Shown here one piece after another: positions 1 to 8,277 of a stretch of 64,000 bases of DNA. The notes under the pieces are model-generated. The model saw only the letters and a list, made by a program, of their open reading frames with translations, was not told the origin of the DNA and searched no databases. This DNA comes from Sphingopyxis sp. OPL5 (lineage in GTDB: Bacteria; Pseudomonadota; Alphaproteobacteria; Sphingomonadales; Sphingomonadaceae). The DNA is taken from NCBI RefSeq assembly GCF_003797775.2, contig NZ_CP060725.1, positions 2,970,001-3,034,000 on the forward strand, given 5' to 3'. Every line of letters starts with the position of its first letter. The first letter of the stretch is position 1. Made by a program: the position numbers and the translations under genes.

Positions 1-708
1 GCTGTGCCCGCCGGGGTTGCGCGTTTCGAGGCGGAAGTTGGCGAAGGTCTTTTCGCCGACCTGCACCGACTGGCCGATCACCCGGCCCTTGCCGTCGCTG
101 TCGCCGCCGCCGCCTTCGTTGAGCGCGAATTCGGCGTCGATCAGGTCGCGCTTGTTGGCGGCGAGCCACTCGACCCCGTTGAACGCACCATTGCTTTCCT
201 CGCCGCAAGTCAGCGCCATCTTGATCGTGCGTTTGGGCTTATAGCCCGCCTGCTGGAAGCGCATCAGCATGTCGACCCACACCGCGGCCTGCGACTTCAC
301 GTCGAGCGTGCCGCGGCCATAGAAATAGCCATTCTCCTCGAACAGGGTGAAGGGGTCGCGCTCCCAATCCTCGCGCTTCGCCTCGACCACGTCGATGTGC
401 GCCATCACCAGGATCGGCTTCGCGGTTTTCGAGGTCCCCGGATAGACGGCGACGAGGCCGCCTTCCTTCGGATGTTCGGGGGTGGCGAAAAGGGTGAGCT
501 GGTCGCCCGGAAAACCCGCCGCCTTCATCCTTGTCGCCATGCGCTCGGCGGCGAGGGTGCAACTGCCCGACGACAGCGTCGTGTTGGTTTCGATCAGCTC
601 CTTGAAAATCTCGCGAAAGGCGAGCTGGTCCGGGCGCGCCTCTTGCGCCGCGGCGGGCGTCGAGAGCGCGAGCGCCGACAGGACCGGCAGCCAGATTTTC
701 TTGATCAT
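1..708 (-). CDS. Exported M20-family metallopeptidase, C-terminus beyond window edge
   Basis: The first 236 codons of a secreted zinc exopeptidase; the rest lies left of the window. The start ATG (complement of 706-708) is followed by a signal peptide (MIKKIWLPVLSALALSTPAAAQ). M20-family metal-site motifs are visible: AHIDVV near residue 103, GRGTLDVK near 129 and CGEESNG near 163, where Glu-Glu supplies the general base and a zinc ligand. The family removes N-terminal residues or cleaves dipeptides; the export signal suggests peptide scavenging in the periplasm. The visible part stops in the sequence leading into the dimerisation (lid) domain (NPGGHS). Family assignment is firm, substrate unknown. 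Confidence 0.9.
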   Translation of the reverse strand, partial: MIKKIWLPVLSALALSTPAAAQEARPDQLAFREIFKELIETNTTLSSGSCTLAAERMATRMKAAGFPGDQLTLFATPEHPKEGGLVAVYPGTSKTAKPILVMAHIDVVEAKREDWERDPFTLFEENGYFYGRGTLDVKSQAAVWVDMLMRFQQAGYKPKRTIKMALTCGEESNGAFNGVEWLAANKRDLIDAEFALNEGGGGDSDGKGRVIGQSVQVGEKTFANFRLETRNPGGHS

Positions 709-784
709 CGAAATTCCCTTCGCATGCGAAGGGAGCAGAAAGCGCGAAGCCCCGCAAGGCCGATTGGCGGGCCGCCCGGGCCTT

Positions 785-828
785 AAGGAGACAAAGTATA
801 CGCACACACGCGTCCGGAATGTCTCCTT
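785..828. repeat. Inverted repeat AAGGAGAC/GTCTCCTT
   Basis: AAGGAGAC at 785-792 is matched exactly by its complement GTCTCCTT at 821-828. A weaker outer pair is CTTAA (782-786) with TTAAG (836-840). It lies about 80 nt upstream of the M20 peptidase start, so it could be an operator or a leader stem-loop for that gene. No function is known to me. Confidence 0.35.
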
Positions 829-969
829 TGTCGCTTTAAGCGGTGGTGCGTTGGGGGAGCCGGGTGCGAAGGTGCAAGAGGCAGATGGCGCCGTCATCCG
901 ACAGGGTAGATCATGGCGGGATTTATTAGGAAAGCGGTTTTTTGGGGGGGCGTCAGCGACGTGTCCTTG

Positions 970-1106
970 ATCCTCCCTGTCGCGCAGCGATGGGGAGGTG
1001 GCAGCGCGGAGCGCTGACGGAGGGGCGATAACGCACCGTCGCTGGCCCCTCCACCACTTGCTTCGCAAGCGGTCCCCCTCCCCATGGCTTCGCCACAGGG
1101 AGGATT
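970..1106. repeat. Dispersed palindromic repeat, family A, copy 1
   Basis: About 137 nt bounded by inverted ends (ATCCTCCCTGTCGC... and ...CACAGGGAGGAT). Nested inner arms (GGAGGGGC/GGCCCCTCC and TGGGGAGG/CCTCCCCA) allow a long cruciform or stem-loop. Two further copies are at 11911-12056 (same orientation) and 46045-46180 (inverted). It is intergenic and non-coding, like a REP/MITE-type element. Confidence 0.8.
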
Positions 1107-1221
1107 TTTGCGTCCGCTCCATGCCGATCCCGGTGTCGCGCCTATGGTCGCCCATCCCCTTGTTTCCCTTGCACGGCACTCCGCTTTCGCGCATCCCCGC
1201 CTTCAGGGAAGAGGAGCATAA

Positions 1222-1833
1222 GTGACCGAAATCGAGGATCATCCGCCCGGACTCGTGGCGCGCGCCGTGCGGCGTCTGTTGTTGCTGATGTACCGGATGC
1301 GCGGCTGGAAAGCGGTCGGCGAGGTGCCCGAACCGCGGCGTTTCATCATCATCGCCGCGCCGCACACCAGCAACTGGGATTTCGTCAACTTCCTCGGCCT
1401 GACCGCCGACCTGAAGGTCCGCGCGCATTTCATGGGCAAATTGTCGCTGTTCAAATGGCCGCTCGCGGGCTTCATGAAACAGATGGGCGGTATCCCGGTC
1501 GATCGCCACAATGCCAGCAACGCGGTGCAGCAGATGGTCGATGAATTCGCGCGCCGCGCCGAATTCATGCTGACGGTCGCGCCCGAGGGGACGCGCGGCA
1601 AGGCGAAGAAATGGCGCACCGGATTCTACCAGATCGCGATGGCGGCCAAGGTGCCGATGGTCGTCGGCATGATGGATTATGGCACCAAGACCGGCGGCCT
1701 CGGGCCGCTGATCTGGCCGACGGGCGACTTTCGCGCCGACATGATGAAGGTGCTGGAGGTCTATAAGAGCTGCATCCCGAAATTTCCGGAGCGTGCGGTC
1801 AAGTCGATCGACGATATCGTGGGGGCGGATTAG
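1222..1833 (+). CDS. Lysophospholipid acyltransferase family protein (PlsC-like)
   Basis: A 203-residue acyltransferase of the 1-acylglycerol-3-phosphate acyltransferase superfamily, expected to transfer an acyl chain from acyl-CoA or acyl-ACP to a lysolipid at the inner membrane. The HX4D-type catalytic motif is HTSNWD near residue 48, and the substrate-phosphate motif is PEGTRGK near residue 120. The protein is short, with no clear transmembrane anchor. It starts at GTG, supported by GAGGAG 5 nt upstream. The DUF1295 membrane protein gene follows after 30 nt, so the two may be co-transcribed. The exact acceptor lipid cannot be told. Confidence 0.88.
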   Translation: MTEIEDHPPGLVARAVRRLLLLMYRMRGWKAVGEVPEPRRFIIIAAPHTSNWDFVNFLGLTADLKVRAHFMGKLSLFKWPLAGFMKQMGGIPVDRHNASNAVQQMVDEFARRAEFMLTVAPEGTRGKAKKWRTGFYQIAMAAKVPMVVGMMDYGTKTGGLGPLIWPTGDFRADMMKVLEVYKSCIPKFPERAVKSIDDIVGAD

Positions 1834-1863
1834 GACCGGACGCAACAGGGGCAGGAGACGGCG

Positions 1864-2685
1864 ATGACGAGCGTGGGAATCGTGTTGGCGACCAATTTCT
1901 TCGGCCTGATCCTGGTCATCGGTGTGCTGTGGCTGATCGCGCTGTCGATCCGCGACGTGTCCTTCATTGATGCCTTTTGGGCTTTCGGCATGGTGCTGCT
2001 CGCGTGGGGCACCGCGATCCAGGTCGGCAACGAAGGGCTGCGCGCGCAATTGCTGCTCGGGCTGACGACGCTGTGGGGGCTGCGTCTGGCGATCCACCTG
2101 TTCGTCCGCTGGCGGCGGAGCGGCGAAGACCCGCGTTACGAAAAGATCATCGCGGGGATCATGAAAAAGCGCCATTGGGGGTGGGAAACGACCGCGCTGG
2201 TCAGCGTCTTCCTGACCCAGGCGCCCCTGCTGTTCGTCACCAGCCTGCCGGCGCAGATCGGCATTTTTGCAAGCGCGGCATCGCCGGCGTCGCAGATCGG
2301 GGTGATCGGCTGGATCGGGGTCGTGGCGGCGCTCACCGGCATCGCATTCGAGAGCGTCGGCGACTGGCAGCTCGACCGGTTTCGCGGCAACCCCGACAAT
2401 CAGGGCAAGATCCTCGACACCGGGCTGTGGCGCTATACGCGGCATCCCAATTATTTCGGCGACGCGCTGACTTGGTGGGGCATCTGGCTCGTCGCCGCCG
2501 ACGCGGCGCTGTGGGTCGCGGCGGCAAGCGTGATCGGGCCGTTGTTCCTGTCCTTCACGCTGACCAAATGGTCGGGCAAGGCGCTGCTCGAACGCGGTAT
2601 GAAGCACACGCGGCCGGGCTATGACGCCTATGTCGCGCGCACCTCGGGCTTCATCCCCTGGCCGCCGAAAAAACATGGGTCGTGA
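1864..2685 (+). CDS. DUF1295 / steroid 5-alpha-reductase-like membrane protein
   Basis: A 273-residue polytopic membrane protein with about six hydrophobic segments (the first near residues 8-30). The C-terminal half carries the family hallmark DTGLWRYTRHPNYFGD (near residue 185), shared by DUF1295 proteins, steroid 5-alpha-reductases and isoprenylcysteine methyltransferase-like enzymes; it forms the NADPH- or SAM-binding end of the fold. By homology it may reduce a double bond in a lipid, but DUF1295 substrates are mostly unknown. Its stop is 6 nt before the next GTG, which suggests an operon with its neighbours. Confidence 0.88.
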   Translation: MTSVGIVLATNFFGLILVIGVLWLIALSIRDVSFIDAFWAFGMVLLAWGTAIQVGNEGLRAQLLLGLTTLWGLRLAIHLFVRWRRSGEDPRYEKIIAGIMKKRHWGWETTALVSVFLTQAPLLFVTSLPAQIGIFASAASPASQIGVIGWIGVVAALTGIAFESVGDWQLDRFRGNPDNQGKILDTGLWRYTRHPNYFGDALTWWGIWLVAADAALWVAAASVIGPLFLSFTLTKWSGKALLERGMKHTRPGYDAYVARTSGFIPWPPKKHGS

Positions 2686-2691
2686 AAAAGC

Positions 2692-3096
2692 GTGGCGCTT
2701 GATCCCGGCCTCGATGCCGACCAACCGGTCCCCGCCGATGCAAGCGCGCTCGGCGATGCGCCGCGCATCCGCGCGATCCTGACCGAAGCGGCGCGCGAAG
2801 GGCGCAGCGTGAGCTACTCCGAACTGCTCGGCGACCTTGGCTTTCGTTTCACCCGGCCCAAGATGCGCGCGGTATGCCGCACGCTCGAAGAGGTCGACCG
2901 GTTGTGCGCGGCGGACGGTCAGCCCGACATGGCGGTGCTGGTCGTGCGCGAAAGCGACCGCCTGCCCGGGCAGGGCTGGTGGGTCGGCGGCACGGCGCTG
3001 CTGCTCGGCTATCACGGCCCGTGGGAGGGCGCGGCGGCGGCGCGCTTCATAAAGGAGCAGCAGCAGGCGGTGTTCGATTATTGGTCGGGGCGATAG
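2692..3096 (+). CDS. Small conserved protein of unknown function
   Basis: A 134-residue soluble protein that I cannot assign. It starts with GTG and sits 6 nt after the DUF1295 gene and directly against the next start: the TAG stop at 3094-3096 is followed at once by GTG at 3097. The composition is mixed helix/strand, with a central AVLVVRESDRLPGQGWW segment and an aromatic C-terminus (FDYWSGR). There is no signal peptide or membrane segment. The tight packing argues for translation with the neighbouring membrane proteins. Confidence 0.7.
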   Translation: MALDPGLDADQPVPADASALGDAPRIRAILTEAAREGRSVSYSELLGDLGFRFTRPKMRAVCRTLEEVDRLCAADGQPDMAVLVVRESDRLPGQGWWVGGTALLLGYHGPWEGAAAARFIKEQQQAVFDYWSGR

Positions 3097-3768
3097 GTGA
3101 TCAGACAGCTCGCATATCTTGTGCAGTCGGTCCTGAGTTTCATCGTCTTCGCCGGGCTTAGGGAACTGCGTCTCGACCTTTGGGCGGTTATAGCACTGAT
3201 CGTCGTCCTGAATTTCCTCGTCATCCTGATCCACGAACTCGGCCATGCCTGGGCGGTGGTGCGCTGGGGTGCAACGCTGCGCACCATCTGCGTCATGGGC
3301 ATCCATTATGACGTGCCCAAGAGGCGGCTCTCGTTTCGCCGCTTACCGCACAAGGCGGAGGTGGGTGGTTACGTCTCTTATTCGCCGCATCCGGTCCAGC
3401 ATTCCTCGAAGAGCGCCCTCGCGATCGCGCTGGCCGGGCCGGGCGCCAATTTGCTTCTGGCGTTGGTTGCGGGCACGGCGCTGCTGTTTCTCCCCGACCC
3501 GGCCGCTTGCATCGTCTCGCGCGATCCGATGATCGCGATCAGCGGGGGCTATGCCGGGCTGCCCGACGAGGACGCGATGCGGCGCGCCTTTGCCGAGGTC
3601 GCGCGGCAGGAAAAATGCGTGTGGATCGGCGCGCTTCTCCACCGTTTTGCCGAGGTTCTGGCGATCCTGTCGGCGGGAATCGGTCTGTCGAACCTTCTGC
3701 CTTTCAATGGCAGTGACGGCGAAACAGTCCTGTCGCACGCAAAGATGCTGCGCCGGAAGCGGCGGTGA
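3097..3768 (+). CDS. M50-like membrane metalloprotease (site-2 protease type)
   Basis: A 223-residue membrane protein with the zinc-protease signature HELGH (His46, Glu47, His50) inside a hydrophobic helix. A second motif, NLLPFNGSDG near residues 199-208, matches the NxxPxxxxDG of site-2 proteases, with Asp207 as the likely third zinc ligand; the usual Leu before Asp is Ser here. The loop between them (residues 65-110) is rich in basic and aromatic residues. No PDZ domain is seen, so this is a minimal M50 protein. The GTG start abuts the preceding stop. The substrate is unknown. Confidence 0.8.
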   Translation: MIRQLAYLVQSVLSFIVFAGLRELRLDLWAVIALIVVLNFLVILIHELGHAWAVVRWGATLRTICVMGIHYDVPKRRLSFRRLPHKAEVGGYVSYSPHPVQHSSKSALAIALAGPGANLLLALVAGTALLFLPDPAACIVSRDPMIAISGGYAGLPDEDAMRRAFAEVARQEKCVWIGALLHRFAEVLAILSAGIGLSNLLPFNGSDGETVLSHAKMLRRKRR

Positions 3769-3800
3769 TCGTGGCGACGTGTGCCGCGCCTCAGCGCGCC

Positions 3801-4394
3801 TCAGAGCCGATCGATGCGCTCGATTGCGCTGCGCAACAGCGGCCGCAATTCGTTTGCAAAAGCCTTCGTATGTTCACGGTAGATGCGGAGGATATCGTCG
3901 GTTGGCTCGTTCTTGCTGACGATCGCGGTTTCGCGCGCGATCATCTTCGCGTTATCGGCGATGCTTTTTTCGATGAGGCGTACGTGCCGCCATAGCGCGA
4001 CGTCGTCGATCCGCGAGGTCGTGAGCGCATGGGCGAAAACCTCGCGCCCGAATTCGAGCTGGGTGAGCAGCAGGACGATGCTGTCCTTCTGCTTCGCCTT
4101 GTCCGGCCCGCCCGCGTCGCCGCGCGCGATCTTCGCGAGCGTGGCGTCGAGATCATGCATCGCACCGCCCAGTAAATTGACGTCGTCGCGCCGGGCGGTG
4201 CGGCGGGAGCGGTCGGCGACATAGATGGCGGTGCCGGTCGCTCCGCCGATACCGATCATGGCGCCCGCGAAGGCGAGCCAGTCGCCGGGCGTTGCGCCGT
4301 AAAGGATAGCCTGCGCGATCAGGAAGACGACGACGATGGCGAGCCCCGCCAGTCCGCCGACCACAGCCTCACCGACCTTGTCTTTCCAGTGCAT
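3801..4394 (-). CDS. Two-helix membrane protein of unknown function
   Basis: A 197-residue protein with two transmembrane helices at about residues 15-35 and 40-60, then a long soluble, charged and mostly helical domain (residues 65-197). No enzymatic motif is recognised. It faces the M50-like gene tail to tail (33 nt apart) and lies just downstream of the 2OG-oxygenase gene on the same strand (17 nt gap), so it could share that transcript. Confidence 0.7.
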   Translation of the reverse strand: MHWKDKVGEAVVGGLAGLAIVVVFLIAQAILYGATPGDWLAFAGAMIGIGGATGTAIYVADRSRRTARRDDVNLLGGAMHDLDATLAKIARGDAGGPDKAKQKDSIVLLLTQLEFGREVFAHALTTSRIDDVALWRHVRLIEKSIADNAKMIARETAIVSKNEPTDDILRIYREHTKAFANELRPLLRSAIERIDRL

Positions 4395-4411
4395 TGCCGC
4401 CGCGTCCGGGC

Positions 4412-5353
4412 CTATTTCTTCAACCCGATTTCGCGCAGCCGCTCTTGCAGATACTCATCCGCCGTGATCGGCGTCGGATAGAGGTTCGGGTGCGACGCGC
4501 TGATGCAATTTTCCAGCGTCTCGATCGGATAGTCCGACCGGAAGTGGAGGAAGAAAGGCATCGAGTAACGCGCGACGCTCGCCCGCCCCGCATCGGGGTT
4601 GCGGACGCGGTGGGTGGTCGAGGGCAGCTTGTTGTTGGTCAGTCGCTGGAGCATGTCGCCGACATTGACCGCCATCGCGCCCGGCGGGGGCGAGACGGGG
4701 AGCCAGCTGCCGTCCTTGTCGAGGATTTCCAGCCCCGCTTCCTCGGCGCCGAGCAGCAGCGTGATCGTGTTTATATCCTCATGCGCCTCGGCGCGGATGC
4801 CCTTGGCGGGGGCCTCAACCGGCGGATAGTGGAGCAGGCGCATCACGCTGTTGCCGTCCTGCACCGTGTCGTCGAAGAAGGCGGGGTCGAGCTTCAGATA
4901 GCGCGCGATGCCCGAGAGCAGCTGCGCGCCGACGCGGTCGAATTCGGCGAAGAGCTTGTCATAGGCGGTGCGGAAGCCCGCGACCTCGGCGGGCCAGACA
5001 TTGTTCGGCTGCTGCGCGGCGAGGCGGTGGCCTGCGGGCAGGTCGCGGCCGACGTGCCAGAATTCCTTGAGGTCGACCTCTTTCGCGCCCTTGGCGATCT
5101 CGGTCCCGAACGGGGTGTAGCCGCGCGCGCCGCCGCCGCCGGGGATATGATAGGCGCGCTTCTGATCCTCATCGAGCGCGAAGAATTGCTTCGCCTTGTC
5201 CCACGCCTCGTCGATCAGATCGGGGTCGATGCCATGATCGGTGATCATCGCAAAGCCGAAGCGTTCGAAGGACGCGCCGAAATCCTGCGCGAAGCGGTCG
5301 GCGGGAAGCGCCATGGAAATCACGGGTACGGCGGCGGTCATAGGTCGATCCAT
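4412..5353 (-). CDS. 2-oxoglutarate/Fe(II) oxygenase, isopenicillin-N-synthase family
   Basis: A 313-residue non-heme iron dioxygenase. The facial triad is visible: His191-x-Asp193 (AHEDINT) and His248 (TTHRV). RxS at 262-264 (ARYSMPFF) binds the 2-oxoglutarate carboxylate. The N-terminal DIOX_N-type region (residues 9-110) is typical of the IPNS-like group, which hydroxylates or oxidises small molecules. A second in-frame ATG 12 nt downstream (MTAAVP) could be the true start. The gene is divergent from the EVE-domain gene. Bacterial members have varied, mostly unknown substrates. Confidence 0.9.
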   Translation of the reverse strand: MDRPMTAAVPVISMALPADRFAQDFGASFERFGFAMITDHGIDPDLIDEAWDKAKQFFALDEDQKRAYHIPGGGGARGYTPFGTEIAKGAKEVDLKEFWHVGRDLPAGHRLAAQQPNNVWPAEVAGFRTAYDKLFAEFDRVGAQLLSGIARYLKLDPAFFDDTVQDGNSVMRLLHYPPVEAPAKGIRAEAHEDINTITLLLGAEEAGLEILDKDGSWLPVSPPPGAMAVNVGDMLQRLTNNKLPSTTHRVRNPDAGRASVARYSMPFFLHFRSDYPIETLENCISASHPNLYPTPITADEYLQERLREIGLKK

Positions 5354-5470
5354 CTATCAAGGGGCGGCGCCGGGGCGCGCGTCATGCCATGCGATTTAGG
5401 CGTTGCGCGGCACAGGTTAAAGGGAAAAAGGCGGTTCCGTCCCGCGCATCGCTCGGCTAAGCTCGCCGCC

Positions 5471-5896
5471 ATGGCAAAGCAATATTGGCTGATGAAATCC
5501 GAACCCGACGCCTATGCGTGGGAAACGCTCGTCAAGGACGGCAAGGGCATGTGGGACGGGGTGCGCAACCACAGCGCCAAGCTCAATATGAAGGCGATGA
5601 AGGTCGGCGACGAGGCGCTCTTCTATCACAGCAATATCGGCAAGGAATGCGTCGGGATCATGGAGATCGTCGAGGAGGCGACCCCCGATCCGACCGCCGA
5701 GGAAGGCTCGCCGTGGGTGATCGTGCGCGTCGCGCCGGTTCGTCCGCTCGCGCATCCGGTGACGCTGGCGGCGATCAAGGCCGATCCCAAGCTCGCCGAC
5801 ATGGACCTGATCCGGCTGTCACGGCTGTCGGTCGGGCGTGTGACGCCCGCCGAGTGGAAGCATATCCTCAAAAAATCGGAAAAGCCCGGCGACTAG
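5471..5896 (+). CDS. EVE-domain protein (thymocyte nuclear protein 1-like)
   Basis: A 141-residue single-domain protein of the EVE/PUA-like fold. It opens with the family signature KQYWLMKSEPDAYAWETL and continues with WDGVRNHSAKLNMKAMKVGDEALFYHSN. The aromatic-lined pocket of EVE domains binds modified bases in DNA or RNA. Stand-alone EVE proteins are widespread and often lie near translation or RNA genes, as here near a rescue factor and a pseudouridine synthase. The start ATG at 5471 is fixed by the conserved N-terminus. Its 3' end overlaps the convergent PilZ gene by 4 nt. Confidence 0.92.
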   Translation: MAKQYWLMKSEPDAYAWETLVKDGKGMWDGVRNHSAKLNMKAMKVGDEALFYHSNIGKECVGIMEIVEEATPDPTAEEGSPWVIVRVAPVRPLAHPVTLAAIKADPKLADMDLIRLSRLSVGRVTPAEWKHILKKSEKPGD

Positions 5897-6231
5897 AGCC
5901 GGGGCAGCGGCGTGCGCAGCTTGGTCTGCATGTGCGCGGCGACCGACGGGTGCAGCGGGTTGACGAACTCGCAGCCATATTCATTGCCATCGACGCGGCG
6001 GACGATGCATTCGAGTTGCTGCAGCCCGGGCAGGCTGACCCAGATATGCTTGCCGATCGCCGGTCGCGCGAAGGTGTTCATGCGAAAGCCGGTCGACGAC
6101 AGGTCGAACAGCTCGGCGTCATAGGGGTTGAAGCCCGCCTCGCGAAACCGCGCGTTCGCCTTGACCTGCGCGCGCTCGGCGCCGCGGGTTTGGGCGCCGG
6201 GCTTGGTGGAGAATGTACCAGAGTGTTTCAC
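5893..6231 (-). CDS. PilZ-domain protein
   Basis: A 112-residue stand-alone PilZ-type protein. The region AERAQVKANARFREAG followed by DLSSTGFRM resembles the RxxxR...D/NxSxxG c-di-GMP-binding motif, although the arginine spacing (residues 20 and 29) departs from the consensus. The closing GCEFVNPL is typical of the PilZ beta-barrel. It may bind cyclic di-GMP or have lost that ability. A second PilZ gene (12087-12533) and a GGDEF cyclase (50389-51588) occur in this window. Effector target unknown. Confidence 0.82.
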   Translation of the reverse strand: MKHSGTFSTKPGAQTRGAERAQVKANARFREAGFNPYDAELFDLSSTGFRMNTFARPAIGKHIWVSLPGLQQLECIVRRVDGNEYGCEFVNPLHPSVAAHMQTKLRTPLPRL

Positions 6232-6357
6232 GGTCGGCTGCGTTCCCGTTGAAGTGGAGCGGCGAATCTAGGGGGCGATGCTTTCGCAGCGGTAAACGGA
6301 GAGCGTAAATATCTTCGGAACGCGGCTTTACTGTCTCGCGGCGGGACGGTTTGCGCC

Positions 6358-6759
6358 TCAGTCCGACGGGCGGACGCGGCCGCGGCCCGCCTTGATCGTG
6401 CTGCGCGCCTTCTTGCTGTCGACGCGGCGCGCCTTCGCCGCCTTGCTCGGCTTGGTCTTCACCCGCCGTTCGGGGCGGACGCGCGCGGCATCGACCAGCG
6501 CGGTCAGCCGTTCGCGCGCGTCGGCGCGGTTCGCTTCCTGGGTGCGATAGCGGCGCGCGAGGATGACGAGTTCGCCATCGGTCGTCATCCGGCTGCCGGC
6601 GAGGGTTTTCAGCCTTTTATAGGCTTCGGGGTCGAGCCCGAGCGCATAGACGTTGACGCGCAGCTGGCACGCGGTCGCGACCTTGTTGACATTCTGCCCG
6701 CCCGGCCCGGTTCCGGCGAGGAATTTCTCGCTGATCGCCGATTCCGGAATGTCAGCCAC
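6358..6759 (-). CDS. arfB: Peptidyl-tRNA hydrolase ArfB (ribosome rescue)
   Basis: A 133-residue class-I release-factor-like protein that hydrolyses peptidyl-tRNA on stalled ribosomes. The catalytic GGQ is at residues 20-22 (TGPGGQNVNK). The C-terminal tail is very basic (KTKPSKAAKARRVDSKKARS), as needed to enter the empty mRNA channel. It starts at GTG 6759, which overlaps the end of the upstream pseudouridine-synthase gene by 8 nt, suggesting translational coupling. The length is normal for ArfB (YaeJ), and the codon-recognition domains of true release factors are absent. Confidence 0.93.
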   Translation of the reverse strand: MADIPESAISEKFLAGTGPGGQNVNKVATACQLRVNVYALGLDPEAYKRLKTLAGSRMTTDGELVILARRYRTQEANRADARERLTALVDAARVRPERRVKTKPSKAAKARRVDSKKARSTIKAGRGRVRPSD

Positions 6760-7447
6760 GCGTCGGCTCCGCACCCTCCGGCGCCGCGAAACCCAGCGCG
6801 GTGAAGCGGTCGGGGAAGGGGGCTTCGGCGAGTATCGACGGCTTGTCGCCGCGCGCCACCACCAGCCGCTCGGCGTGGAGCATGGTGCGATCGCGCGCAC
6901 CGCCGGTGCCATAGACGGGATCGCCGACGAGCGGAAAGCCGAGGCCTTCGAGCGCGTGGACGCGGAGTTGGTGGGTGCGGCCGGTTTCGGGGCGGAAGCG
7001 CAGCAGGCTGCGGCCACCGACCTCGGCGAGTTTTTCCCAATGCGAGATCGACGGCTTGCCGCGCTTGCTGCCGTCGGCGTCGCCGACCATGCGCCAGCCG
7101 TCCTCGGCGGTCGAAACCTTGGCGAGCGGCAGGTTGATCGTGCCGCGCTCGCCCGCGACGATGCCGTCGACAATCGCGAGATAGGCCTTTTCGACCTCGC
7201 GCGCCTCGAATGCCCGGGTGAAGCGGCCATGCGCCTTAGGATTGCGCGCGAGCAGGAGGCATCCCGAGGTGTCGCGGTCGAGCCGGTGGACCGCGAGCGG
7301 CCAGCGTTTGAACCCGAACTTCAGCGTGTCGAGATGATTGATCAGGCTGATGCCGCCATCGCGCGGCGCATCGACGGGCAGGCCCGCCGGCTTGTCGACG
7401 ACGATCGCCTCGCCGTCGAGGAACAGGATATGATCGGTGAGTAACAT
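6752..7447 (-). CDS. RluA-family RNA pseudouridine synthase
   Basis: A 231-residue single-domain pseudouridine synthase. The catalytic motif HRLDRDTSG at residues 54-62 contains the invariant Asp57; GRTHQLRVH and GDPVYG follow further on. There is no N-terminal S4 domain, which matches RluA/TruC-like enzymes rather than RluC/D. The target could be 23S rRNA or tRNA and cannot be fixed from sequence. The start ATG at 7447 (MLLTDH) begins directly at the fold. It shares a transcript with arfB. Confidence 0.92.
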   Translation of the reverse strand: MLLTDHILFLDGEAIVVDKPAGLPVDAPRDGGISLINHLDTLKFGFKRWPLAVHRLDRDTSGCLLLARNPKAHGRFTRAFEAREVEKAYLAIVDGIVAGERGTINLPLAKVSTAEDGWRMVGDADGSKRGKPSISHWEKLAEVGGRSLLRFRPETGRTHQLRVHALEGLGFPLVGDPVYGTGGARDRTMLHAERLVVARGDKPSILAEAPFPDRFTALGFAAPEGAEPTRG

Positions 7448-7472
7448 CGGCGGCCTATAGGCCGCGCGCCGG

Positions 7473-8273
7473 TCAGCCGAAAGAATAAACGTCCATGCCG
7501 AGCAGGCCATAGGTCGTGCTGGCGTGCAGCCGCTCGGCCGCGAAGGGCGTGGCGCCCGCGCCCATCGCGACGAAAAGCGGCAGGATGTGATCCATCGTCG
7601 GGTGATTGTCGTGGCCGTGCGGCGCCCGCTCGACCGCGTGCAGCACATCGTCGACCGCGCCTGCCGCCATGCGCTCGGCGACCCAGTCGGTGAAACCGGT
7701 CACCCACGCCGGGGCGGGGGCATCGATGGCGGGGCGTGCCGAGAAGAGCGCGCGGAGGTTGTGGGTGATGCTGCCCGACCCGATGATCAGCACGCCTTCG
7801 TCGCGCAGCGGCGTCAGCGCCTGGCCCAAAGCATAATGCCATTCGGGCGAGGCGTTCGACGCGATCGAGAGCTGGACGACGGGGATATCGGCACCGGGAT
7901 AGGTCAGCGACAAGGGCACCCAGGCGCCATGGTCGAGCCCGCGTTCGGGATCGGCGGTGACCGTCAGGCCATGGTCGCCGAGCAGAGCGACGATGCGCGC
8001 CGCGAGCGCCGGATCGCCCGGCGCCGGATAGCGCATCGCAAAGAGTTCGTCGGGAAAGCCGCCGAAGTCGTGGATCGTCGGCGGGTTCGCCGACGAGGTC
8101 ACCGTCGCGCGGCCCCCTTGGTACGCCGCGTCATGGTGCGCCGACACCATCAGGATTGTACGCGGGCGCGGCAATTGGGTGCCCAGCCCGGCGAGGAAGG
8201 TCCGCGCCGGGCTGGGCTCGAGCGCCATCATCGGCGAGCCGTGCGAAACGAAAAGGCTCGGGAGACGGCGCAT
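7473..8273 (-). CDS. LigB-family extradiol dioxygenase (DODA-like)
   Basis: A 266-residue class III extradiol ring-cleavage dioxygenase of the YgiD / 4,5-DOPA dioxygenase group. Likely Fe(II)-binding histidines occur in SHGSP (His11), SAHHDA (near 46) and LDHGAWVPL (near 114), and the GSGSITHNL motif near 169 is characteristic. The family opens catechol rings; YgiD-type proteins act on DOPA in vitro, but the in vivo role is uncertain. Its start lies 4 nt downstream of the azoreductase stop, so pirin, azoreductase and dioxygenase probably form one operon concerned with quinones and catechols. Confidence 0.88.
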   Translation of the reverse strand: MRRLPSLFVSHGSPMMALEPSPARTFLAGLGTQLPRPRTILMVSAHHDAAYQGGRATVTSSANPPTIHDFGGFPDELFAMRYPAPGDPALAARIVALLGDHGLTVTADPERGLDHGAWVPLSLTYPGADIPVVQLSIASNASPEWHYALGQALTPLRDEGVLIIGSGSITHNLRALFSARPAIDAPAPAWVTGFTDWVAERMAAGAVDDVLHAVERAPHGHDNHPTMDHILPLFVAMGAGATPFAAERLHASTTYGLLGMDVYSFG

Positions 8274-8277
8274 CGAT

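Larger units (their letters stand above)
709..1221. other. Gene-free stretch between divergent genes
   Basis: This 513-nt spacer separates the divergent M20 peptidase and acyltransferase genes. It holds an inverted repeat at 785-828 and repeat A copy 1 at 970-1106. The last 115 nt lead into the acyltransferase ribosome-binding site (GAGGAG, 1211-1216). I see no convincing small gene. Confidence 0.6.

Noticed and set aside
970..1106. CRISPR array
   Set aside because: The repeats are single, widely separated and palindromic, with no direct repeat-spacer periodicity and no cas genes.
4394..5896. A 500-codon plus-strand frame ending in the EVE domain
   Set aside because: Only the last 141 codons match the EVE family; the first part is antisense to the 2OG-oxygenase. 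ATG 5471 is the true start.
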